From the NCBI RefSeq assembly GCF_954871325.1, contig NC_088777.1:5334509-5398508 (forward strand): DNA of 64,000 bases, read 5' to 3'. A model generated the notes under the pieces. That model ran no database searches and was not told where the DNA came from. It saw nothing but the letters and a program-made list of their open reading frames with translations. The DNA is from Gordionus sp. m RMFG-2023 (lineage: Eukaryota > Nematomorpha > Gordioida > Chordodea > Parachordodidae). Positions 11,305-23,300 of the stretch are shown here, one piece after another (the stretch's first letter is position 1; every line of letters starts with the position of its first letter). The position numbers and the translations under genes are program-made.

Positions 11305-14300
11305 ATGAAATCTGTAAAACTTAATACAGGTCACTCAATGCCTATTATAGGATGTAAATATAAATACTATAATTTTTATTTGATTATAATATATTTATTA
11401 TTAACTCAGATAAGTTAAATTTTAAAATTAGAGTAATAATATTATAGTAAGAACATAATACTAATACAATTTTTATTTGATAAGCAATCAACGTTTATTG
11501 ATAAAAGTTTTTACATCAAATAAAAATATCTAATTAGATATTTTAATAATAAAATAACTTCATCATTGATATATTTGTAATTTTCTTTTTAATATTTATA
11601 AGCTTAAATTAATTGAGAATTTCCATTAATTATTTTATTGTGTTTTAGCAATTTCTTACTCATTTAAATGTTTAGTACATTCTTTTAAAAATTTTGTTGC
11701 CATAATTTAATACTTGAAACAGTAAATAAAATAAAACATAATTATTACTTGATATATATAATATATTTTAAATCTGTAGTAATGCTGGTCATAAGTTAAG
11801 AAAAATAACCCAATTTTGGAAAAAATTTAAATATAGAAAAGAATAATTTAAATCATGCACCATAATCTAATATTATTTATATATGCTGTAAAACCTCTAA
11901 ATGAACAGAGAATTTACTATATTCAATAGATAAGTTTCTTAACTATATAATGCTATAATTATTTTATCCAATAATTGTAAATAAATAATTTAATTTTTAT
12001 TTTTTGTATGATGTTATTTGTTTTTCATACAAAATAAGCATGTATAAATAATACAAAGTAAATTACAAAATTAAGACAAATTTAGTTAAATAAATCTAAG
12101 AATATAAAATAAAAGACTAATATAACAACGAATTATGTGCTATTACTTAACTGTACAAATCAATTTTAGTATTATTTAGCATTATATCTTATTGGCTGCT
12201 TAGACCCACAAATTTACCTAATAAAACTGAAAGTTAACTTGTGAGGTTTAATTATAAAACAATTTAATACAGTCATAAGTCTAAATTCTTAATTGTAACA
12301 TAGCAAGAAAATGGACAATCAAAACAGTTAAATTATCAATGTATAGTGCTAATATGATTATATGATTTTATTTCTAATGTGTATAGCATAGCATATTGAT
12401 ATTTCTCACATGCTAACAAATGTTATATTTATTCCAAAAATTTTCTAACTTTAATAATTTTAGCAATAACTAGAAATATATTATGATTTTAGTTGACCAT
12501 TCTATATAAATGTTAACACCGCAAGAGTCTCATACAATATTTCTAAAAAATATTTTTTTACATTTATTTAAGTGGGTACATATCTGATAAAGGACAAAGA
12601 TACTATAATGGAAGTTGTCCGTGCATCCCTTGAAAGTGGTTATCGAGCCTTTGGTAATTATTAAACAATATTTATAATTGTGAAACATTATTATGTATAT
12701 AGAATTAAATAAGGCAGTTTTTTTATAACAATTGAAAGCAAAATTTCTATAGAAAATAGAATATTTTGTCTTTTTTTTCAAAAATTCTTCAGGCAGATTT
12801 CTATATTAATCTTGTCATATGTCTAGACTTTAAAGTTATTTTTATTTTGCAAAATATGTAATTTTTATTCCAGAGATGCACCAATACCAATAGTAGCCTT
12901 ATTTTATATTGTTATTTTTAGAAAGAGATGTACTATACTCATGATATTAGCCAATATTAATGAAAAATAGTTGAGTAATCGCTAAATGTTGGCTAATTCA
13001 CCTTAATCTACAAGGCTCGGTTTTAATTCGTACCAGTTTTTTTTTCAAATTTGAGCCACTATATATTTAAGAAAAACAACCAAAGCCAAAGGGATAGTTT
13101 TTGGCTAAAAACTCGGTCTTAAAATTGGCTTAAATGGCTAAAAATATTGTCCTTACCAGTGAGTTAATTTTGAAATATCGGCGTATTTTTTTAAGCCATT
13201 AATTTATAACAAAAAATAAATTGATCCACAGATCTTGTAGCATATAGGAAAGAAGAAAATATTTAAAACTAAAATATAAAGTTGTTTATTAATATCATTT
13301 CCTTTTTTATCATGCAATTAACCTTATAAGAATGAACATGCACAACAAAAAAAATCGTAAATACGAGCATTGGATCAGCATCCAAAAAAGTTGAATACGG
13401 TGCTATTATGTGCGTAGTTATTTTATAAACTGTGGAAGTCATTCTTTTGATATGTTAAATTGCGAAATCATTCTTTTTATGTTAAACTGCAAAGTCATTC
13501 TTTTTTGGTTATGAATATTTTTCTTTGATAATTATATTTTACTTTTATTAAGATAAATAAATTAAAATTAGTCACTCTTTATAAAAAATTATATTTGATA
13601 TATAATTTTATTTTATTATTGTATATTATATTATATTATACTAGTTGATAGCCCGTCAAGAATGACGGGAATTAATGTTCTTAAATATTGGATATTAAAC
13701 TTGGACCTTATAGTAAAATTTAGTAGAAAAAGAGGTAAATTTGTAAATCATACCTCATAAAATATTCGTAATTTCTGATTTAAATATTGGGAAAAATATT
13801 AATACCCGCCTTTCTCGAAGGGCATAATTATAACTAATAACACCAGAGCTCCCGTTAGTCAGCATTGCTGTTCGTTCCCCACCGCGTGAAGGTGGGAGAT
13901 GGGTTTTAGGGGAGCAAAGAATGAATAAAAGAAGGTAGAAATATAGGAAAAAGAGACAAAAATATGAAAAATAATAATTTACAACCATATACTATAAGCG
14001 CGGAATTAACACCGCGTGTCGGTATCGGTTCTAAATCGCTAAACGATAAATAGCCAAAAAAAGGGATGTTCCCGATTTTGTTACCAGTAAAAATCCTATT
14101 AATGTTTTATTTAAAAAATGAAGATCCAAACCGTAGCAAAAAACATAAATAAATTACTTAAGTATAAGAAAATTAAGTATTACTAAATTTGTAGTGTCTG
14201 TTTAATAATATAATTTGTAAGATATAAATTTGTATTAAGTATTTAAATATAACGATGTTTTATTGCCATTTAAAATATTTATTAAATTTCTAAAATGCTT

Positions 14301-17300
14301 TCTTAAAATTTCAAATATAGATATGTAATATATTCGTATATTAAGTATTTAATATAACTATTGAAGAAATTTTTTATTGCCATTTAAAATACTTAATAAA
14401 TTTGTAAAACGTTTTCTTAATAATTTAATAGAGCTTAATAATCCAATGAAAAAAAATAAATATTGATTAAATTTAGTTAATTTTAAAAAATCAAATATAA
14501 ATAAAGATTTTTATAACAAAATATAAAGCTTAAAGGGGCTGAACGGTAAGAACGTTTGCCTTACGGGAAGAACGTTTGCTTTTGAAATTAAGGCGCGAGT
14601 TCGAACCCCTAGAGATAATAAAAGCCTTCGATTTATTTAACATTAATAAAGAAAAAATAAAAATTAACGTTATAAAGATAGGAAAACGTTCATTTCTTGA
14701 ATACGGCTATTATATATATAGATTATATGTAATATTTGTTAAATTATATTAAAAATATATTAAATTTTATAATTCTAGGGAGTAAAACATTAAAAAGATT
14801 ATTTTGCGCAATTATTCTTTTAATCTATTATTATATTAAAAGGATTTATATAAAAAAATTGTTATTTTTAGATAAATGATTTATTTAATAAATTAAATAT
14901 ATATTATTTATTTTTTATAAGGCTATCGAATCTAGCGAAAATAAAAATATAAGCCATTCATAATGGAAAATTAAAAATGTTGGCCTAAATGATTTTTTTC
15001 CATTTCTCGCAAGTTTCGTGATTCTTAAAAAACTTTTACGATTTGTAAAAGTTTAATCTTTTTTATCATTAAACTTTTGTAATTTGTGTGAATAAAAATG
15101 GCGAATGAATATTAACTCATGGAAAATATTAAACCACATCGGTGTGGTCAACAGCGACCTAAAACATAGAGAAACGGCAGCTAGCTAAGTCAAGTGGGAA
15201 GAGATTGGGAAGAATTATGACCCAGGAAAAACAACATCAATTAAGATGAATCTAGAAAAGAATACTATCATCTGAAACCCCTTGAATTACAATGGAATTA
15301 AATTTTTTAAAATTAAAAAAATGTAAATTCACTATTTGTAGGTCGTTTAATTTTTTATAAGCTTTCCATCAATAGAACCTATGATGTGAGGAAAACTTGA
15401 TTCCCTGAAGTATACTAATGATATTTCAAGCATCTGTTCAACTGTTGGTAAACAGTTGCTTGGGTTGAAGACCTACCCATATTAACCTGCATGTTGATGT
15501 GACAATAGTGTTTACTGATGCTTTGCCAATCTTTGCATATAATATTATTTTTTTTAAAGCTCATACCAGTTGTCAAATATCTATAAATATATTCTGAATG
15601 AGGGTTATATACAGCCGATGCTTCGATAAAGTTTTTATGTCTTATTATAGCGGTGTCTATGACTCCCAATTTCTAAGAATGTATGGAACACACAAAATTT
15701 TTCAGGATAAGAAAGAATACTATCATATATTCTAAAAAGTTCATGATATCTAGAATTAATTTATATATAATATAAATAATATCATATATATACTGGCCTT
15801 CTAAAAATCTATGCCTTTTTTTCTACGTTTAGTCGTATCTTCAAATAATATGAAAATAAAATATAGAATGAGTAAATCATTCACATTAAACATTTTTATA
15901 TATTTTAAATTGAAAATAGGTGTATGATTCGGGACATGTTTCGTATCTCTCAAAACTTACGAAAGTTGTGCATTTCGCAAAACTTTTGAGTAATTTTTTT
16001 GATTTAGGACATGAATATAAAAAGGAAGAAAAAAAACGAAATAAAATTATTATTGTTGTCTTCAAATTTTTTTTAGAAATTTATTATTTTTTTCAAGTTT
16101 TCTAGGGGGAAAGAAAAATGCAAAGGAATTAATTTATAAAAAATTTATCATTAAAGGTAAAAAAAATGAATTTTCTTTTTGATAAATATTTAATAGAGTG
16201 TAAAAAAACCCTAAAAAACAAATTAAAACAACTACCAACCTTAAACAAATTCCCGGAACTCAACCAAACCCTATAAAAATAAACTGTCCAAAAATTAAAC
16301 AAAAATTCAAACAAAACAAAGCTGAAAATATATCAATCGTTTTCTTTATTTTATTCTTAATTTTCCAATGTTCAACAAGTAAAAAAAATCGTAATTTCAA
16401 AAATTCCTAATAATTAAAATAATAATCATATTATATAACTAAAATATTACATAAAAAAAAATACCACGTGATTATAAGTGACGTGTTATAATATACAATA
16501 TATATTTATGAACTACAATTATATCTAATTATCCCGAAAATAGGACATGCTCACCCTTTATGGGCCCGGCACGCCTATATATATCAACAAACAAAAAGGG
16601 TATTCAAATAAAATATATTTCTTTTTTTTTAAAAAAAAACTAATACATATTACATAATTAATAAAAAAAAATACAAGGAAAAGTTCACTGACTTATTTTA
16701 GTTTTCCCGAATATAAATTTTTACGCTGACATTGCACTTCCCCAAAAATCATCTGCAGACCTGGGCTCTCCAAATGCGGATTCCACTAACGGTTGTACCT
16801 GCGTGGCCAACGAAGCCACCGCTCGCTGCAATATATCGTTCCCAACTGAATTGCCAGATCCCCCTGCGGAAGATATCGACACAATACCGTCTTGACCATT
16901 CGGCGGAAGTCTACTCGTACTGGCTGTGAATCCGTGAGAAACCGAAGTCATCCCGGGTCCTAGCTCACGATACGCACGTCTTTTTCCGTCATTGGTCCCT
17001 GCCAGGCATTATCAGAAACGGTCTCCAACGGTGCCCGAGTTCCCCTTTGAGGTCTGGAACATTGATGCCGCAGATGCCCCTCACCCTGACAGTTGTAACA
17101 TCTCTTACGACGCATTCCTGAGTCAGGTGGCTGATTTTCATTAGTGGATCTTGAGCCCAGGATCATGCCATTGTCCTTTTTGATTAACGTTATTTGTAAG
17201 TAAAACTCCCCTAAATCTACTAAACGGGACACGGTTTCCATTTAAAAGTAAACTTAATTAACACTTTTATAATTTGGAGAAAAAAAAATCTTTTACAAAA

Positions 17301-20300
17301 AAAAAATTAAGTCAATTTAATAAACACTTTTTAAAAAAAATCTTTTGAAAAAAAAAATTAAATTAAATAATAATTTTCATAAAAAAAATTAACACTTCAT
17401 ACACAAAAACAAAATTTTATATTTATCAACACTACTGCAACCTCAACCAGGCTCTCTTCCATCATTCTTCCCTTTTATTTCATTTTAACAACTATATTTT
17501 ATATATGGACTATTACAATATAAACTAGAAGTAAGGGGGGGGGCGGAGAAAAAATTTAAAAAAAAATTAAGCACGTGCCAACCACAAAAAAACAATTATT
17601 TCTCATCTTATAGCACATACAAACGCACACAAAAATAACATCTTTATCTCCCTTTTACAAAAAGCATTTCACCGTTTATTACACTTTTTCTTCAAATTTT
17701 AATTATGTAACACAGCCGTAAAACGTTTCCTTCCATACATAAAACATTAACCAAAATAAGCATGTTTTTTATCACCATAATTCTCCATTACATAAAAACA
17801 TACAATAAAATGTTTCTACTTCATTCTTTCCCTAAAGTTAAACTTATTTATTGCCAACAACTGGCCTACCAATCTTTCCATTACAAACATGAAAAAAAAA
17901 TTAACATTACCTTCGTGTAATAATACGTAAATCCCTAAAAAAAATATCAGCAATTCGCGTACATTTTAATTCCCGTTTATACTTTACCTTTGCCCAAATA
18001 TAATTTATCACTGCTTCAAGATGAGCCTAAACCTTCGGGTTGAACCTTTCATTTTTATTATTTATATATATTTTTTTTAACATTATATCCATCTAAAATC
18101 TACTTTTCACTTCCCCCAAACTACCCTCTAAATCGGACATGATCGTTATGGCGCATCACCGTGCCGCCCATTTCCAACTGAATCAAACTCAACCTTGCAC
18201 CTCTGTTTTCCCCAACGATGCCCCTGGCCCATTTCTTGCCCCTCCCGTCAAACAAACGAGTCCATACTTTTTCTCCAACTCCAAACCTAATCTTTCGGTC
18301 CTCCAGAACTCCCTTCTCGTGACTCTCGGCCCTTAGAAAATCTAAGGGAACCCTACTAGTCCGCCTGCCCAAAAACAATTCAGCAGGTGTCACTCCATCC
18401 TTATTCCTGGAATTGAGGTAATACAACTGGGCCAAATACGCCCCATTTCCGTGATTACCGGCCTTCCTTATCCAATTCTTAACAATTGCTACCATCCTCT
18501 CAGCCTGACCATTTGAGCTGGGATGATAGGGCGGGGTCAAAATGTGTCGAATCCTTGACTCTTTACAAAACTGCTTAAAATTTTCGCTAACAAAGGCAGG
18601 TCCTCCATCAGACACAATTGTTTCAGGTAATCCGAACCTGGCCATTAATGCCCTCAATTTCCTTACAACAATTTTCGTGGTATATCCATGTACCTCCTCG
18701 TACTCTATCCATTTCGAATACGAATCTACAACTAAAAAATACGACCTTTTATCTAAATCCAAAAAATCAACGTGTAAACGTTCCCACGGTTTTCTCGACC
18801 TGGGCCATATCTGACCCACGTCCTTTCGGGGCATAGCCGCACACGAATTACACGGCTCACATTTCTTTGTGATATTTTCAATATCCTTTCCCATACCCGG
18901 CCACCAAACATATTCACGAGCCCACGATTTCATATTCCCCTGACCTTGATGTCCAGCATGTAACAAATTTAAAATTTTACCCCGTAATTTGAACGGAATT
19001 ACGGCTCGATTACTCCTCATTAAACAATCATCCACCACAGACAATTCCTCTTCCACCTTTTTAAAAACTTTACAATCATCTTCCCAAGGCTTTTTCCCCA
19101 TTACACATAATTTTAAAAAATATTAAATTTAATAAAAATTTTAAAATACATTGCAAAGGAATAGGACTCAACTTAAGATCCTCCCAATTGGTAGGACCCC
19201 CTTTGAGCATACACGAAAGCGAACATACCAAGGCCTTCTTAATGTCCCCGCCCTGTCCACCTTCAACTCATATTTTCCATCATCAGACCCTAATCGCGAT
19301 AAAATATCCGGCAAACAATTTTCTTTGCCACGACGATATCGAATTTCTACATTACCAGCAACAACCACCGTTGCAACCGAGGGGACATCATCATCTCTCG
19401 GTTATCTTTTCGAAATAAGTGAATTAACGGCTTGTGATCAGTAAAAATTACAAATTTTTTACCAATCAAATATTCACGACATTTTGTCAACTCGAAAATC
19501 ACAGCTAAGGCCTCCTGTTCAATCACAGAATATCTCGTCTCCACCTCACGAAAAACACGCGAGAAAAATATAATAGGTCTCTCCAAGCCCTCCACTAAAT
19601 GCAACAACGCCCCACCAACTCCTTTATTTTTTTAAATTTTTTCTCCGCCCCCCCCCTTCTTCTAGTTTATATTGTAATGGTCCATGTATAAAATATAGTT
19701 GTTAAGATGAAATAAAAGGGAAGAATGATGGAAGGGAGCCTGGTTGAGGTTGCAGTAGTGTTGTTGTGTATGAAGTGTTAATTTTTTTTATGAAAATTAT
19801 TATTTAATTTAAAGATTTTTTTTTTCTCCAAATTATAAAAGTGTTAATTAAGTTTACTTTTAAATGGAAACCGTGTCCCGTTTAGTAGATTTAAGGGAGT
19901 TTTACTTACAAGTAACGTTAATCAAAAAGGACAATGGCATGATCCTGGGCTCAAGATCCACTAATGAAAATCAGCCACCTGACTCAGGAATGCGTCGTAA
20001 GAGATGTTACAACTGTCAGGGTGAGGGGCATCTGCGGCATCAATGTTCCAGACCTCAAAGGGGAACTCGGGTACCGTTGGAGACCGTTTTTGACAATGCC
20101 TGGCAGGGACCAAATGACGGAAAAAGACGTGCGTATCGTGAGCTAGGACCCGGGATGACTTCGGTTTCTCACGGATTCACAGCCAGTACGAGTAGACTTC
20201 CGCCGAATGGTCAAGACGGTATTGTGTCGATATCTTCCTCAGGGGGATCTGGCAATTCAGTTGGGAACGATATATTGCAGCGAGCGCTTCGTTGGCCACG

Positions 20301-23300
20301 CAGGTACAACCGTCAGTGGAATCCGCATTTGGAGAGCCCAGGTCTGGTTCAGATGATTTTTGGGGAAGTGCAATGTCAGCGTAGAAATTTACATTTGGGA
20401 AAACTATAATAAGTCAGTGAACTTTTCATTGTATTTTTTTTATTAATTATGTAATATGTATTAGTTTTTTTTTAATACCCTTTTTGTTTGTTGATATATA
20501 TAGGCGTGCCGGGCCCATAAAGGGTGGGCATGTCATATTTTCGGGATAATTAGATATAATTGTAGTTCATAAATATATATATTGTATATTATAACACGTC
20601 ACTTATAATCACGTGGTATTATTTTTTTATGTAATATTGTAGTTATATAATATGGATATTATTATTTTTATTATTAATTTTTTATATATAAGGAATTACT
20701 ATTTTTTTACTTGTTGAATATTGGAAAATTAAGAATAAAATAAAGAAAACGATTGATATATTTTCAGCTTTGTTTTGTTTGGATTTTTGTAATTTTGTAT
20801 AATTTTTGGACAGTTTGTTTTTAGAAGGTTTTTTTAGTTTCAGGAATTTGTTTAAGGTTGGTAGTTGTTTTAGTTTGTGTTTTTAGGGTTTTTTTAGTTC
20901 TTAATTTCTTACATAAAAAAATTCCTAATAATTTAAATAATAATCATATTATATAACTACAATATTACATAAAAAAAATACCACGTGATATAAGTGACGT
21001 GTTATAATATACAATATATATATTTATGAACTAAAATTATATCTAATTATCCCGAAAATAGGACAGGGTAAATCTCTGTTTTTTGAATCTAATTGACTTT
21101 TGTATTAATTATGTATTTTTATGCCATATTTTTACGTTGGAATTTTTAAATAAAGTACTTCACCTTTTTTAAAAATTAATTCAAATAAATCTTTTTTTTG
21201 TTTAAGATGGTAGATTTTGTCAACTTGAGATAAGGAATCTAAGGGGATTCAGGATATCTTAATTTTAAAACTCTTACCCTGAATTCGCGCGTTGCACAAA
21301 TTCGCGGTAGGTGCCCACACTAGAGATCTACATTTGGCGGGTTTTTAGCCCTCCCATACTTCGGATCGGCGTAGTCGGATTTTTTAAAATATTTTCAACC
21401 TTGGGCGAGGGGCAGGCGGGTTAAAAAGATTTAAGTAATGGGCGAGCGTGGGCGGATGAATTTTTAATATATTTTTTTTGAAGGGGGAAATGAGCAGAAC
21501 AGACTTCAATTTATTAAAAATGATAATTTTATTTCATAATGTTACATTATTGTACATGTTTAATTTAAAAATACATTTTAAAAAATAATGAATAGAGAGC
21601 CAAACTAGTCTTAAAATATTTTTTAAACAATAGACGGGCGAATGAATTAAGAAAATTTTTATAGATAAATGAACGGGCGGTCGGGTTAAAAAAATTCCCA
21701 TACAACGAGTGGGAGTCTAAAAACTCGCTCATTGCAGACCTCTAGCCTACGCCGTGAGATTTCGACAATTTTGCCATGTAACATTTCAACTACCCTTTAA
21801 TTTTTTCGAATTTTTGTATATATATTATTTTTTTTTCTCGAGGTGAGAATGGTCTGCTATTGATGAGATGATAGGTGGTACTCTATTACATTTAGAAGGA
21901 CATGTCCTTTCAAATCGGATTTTTTTGGGGGGAATTTTTTAAATAGCAATCAGTAAGATATAAAAATGAGAGATTTAAAATTCCAAAATATATAGAAAGA
22001 AATAGAAGAAAACAAAATATATACTCACCAATGACATATAATGATACCTAGACTGACGATGCGTCCATAATAATACATCTGAAAGCGTAGTTGAATGCAA
22101 ATCAGCTGGACCCGTTATTCTGGTAACCCATACGGTAATTATTCTCATGTTAACTAATATCAAATTGATAACTTGCTCCCTTATTATCCAGGCGATTCTC
22201 TAATAAAGCTTGCGTCAGACATGGGAATAAATCGGCGTCTCGTTTTAAAATGTAATCAAATAGGCGTCCCCAGCTGTTTTCGAATGCATCGTCAGTCTAG
22301 GAATCATTATATGTCGTTGATATTCACGAAACATTTTTAAAAAAATAAATAAAATGGACGAAATGAATAATAAAAAAAAGTTTTTTAGAAAATATCAAGA
22401 GTCATAATTTGTATTTAAAAATTACTAAATTGCAAAATAAAATGTATAAATATCAATGACATATAATACCTAGACTGACAATTCATTCATTAAAAGTGTA
22501 CATCAATGCAAACCAGCTGGAGACGCCATCTTGGTTACACTAATCATTATTAAAATTTTAAACGAGAGCCTAATTTATTCCTATATCTGATGCAAACTTT
22601 ATTAAAGAATTACCGGATCCTCGAGATAATAAGGAAGCAAGTTATCAAATTAATAGTAGTTTTTAACATGAGAATAATTACTATATGTGTTACCAAAATG
22701 GCGGGTTCAGCTGATTTGCTTTTAACGACGCTTAAAAATGCATTTTAATGAATGAATCGTCAGTCTAGGTATTATATATGTCATTGATAAATATTTGACC
22801 CAATATCGAATTATGTTATTTTAAAAAGACACCGCTGAGTTGTACGAAAATGAACACCACCTAGGCGAAGCGTTCGAAAAATTTCTGCCTCAGTTTAAAT
22901 TGAAGAGGGAAGACATATTCATAACGTCCAAATTGGGTTTAAAAAAAATCAAATTATTATTTATTTTTTTTGTAAATATTAAAGGGCAAAACTAAATCCT
23001 TCAAAAGTTAACTACCCCTCCTCTCCCCCCCCCCTTTTATGGAAACATCCATTAAAAACCATAACTCTGGTTGTTAAACGGCTAACTCAATATTATATCC
23101 AGAAAAATATTGTGCAAGCTTAAAGATTTTGCTAAGTCTCGACGATTAGGCAAATATTTCCCTGGCTATAATGTTGAGTTAGCCATTTTTAAAAATCGGC
23201 TCGAGCCGTTTAACAACACTAATCAAAACCATTTAAATTTAATACCTAAGAAAAGGGTATTCCACATAGTAGCCACAGCTAGTGATGCAAAATTGGTCTA

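Noticed and set aside
13755-13988. Minus-strand 77-residue ORF with PPSRGGERTAMLTNGSSG
   Set aside because: The middle looks less random, but no family, splice context or second copy in the window supports a gene. Kept only as part of an unclassified repeat.
14535-14612. Functional tRNA gene
   Set aside because: Promoter-box words are present, but no cloverleaf, acceptor pairing or clear anticodon can be formed.
18139-19444. Several plus-strand ORFs of 65-97 residues
   Set aside because: They lie antisense to the recognisable pol region of the Gypsy fossil and have no family features.
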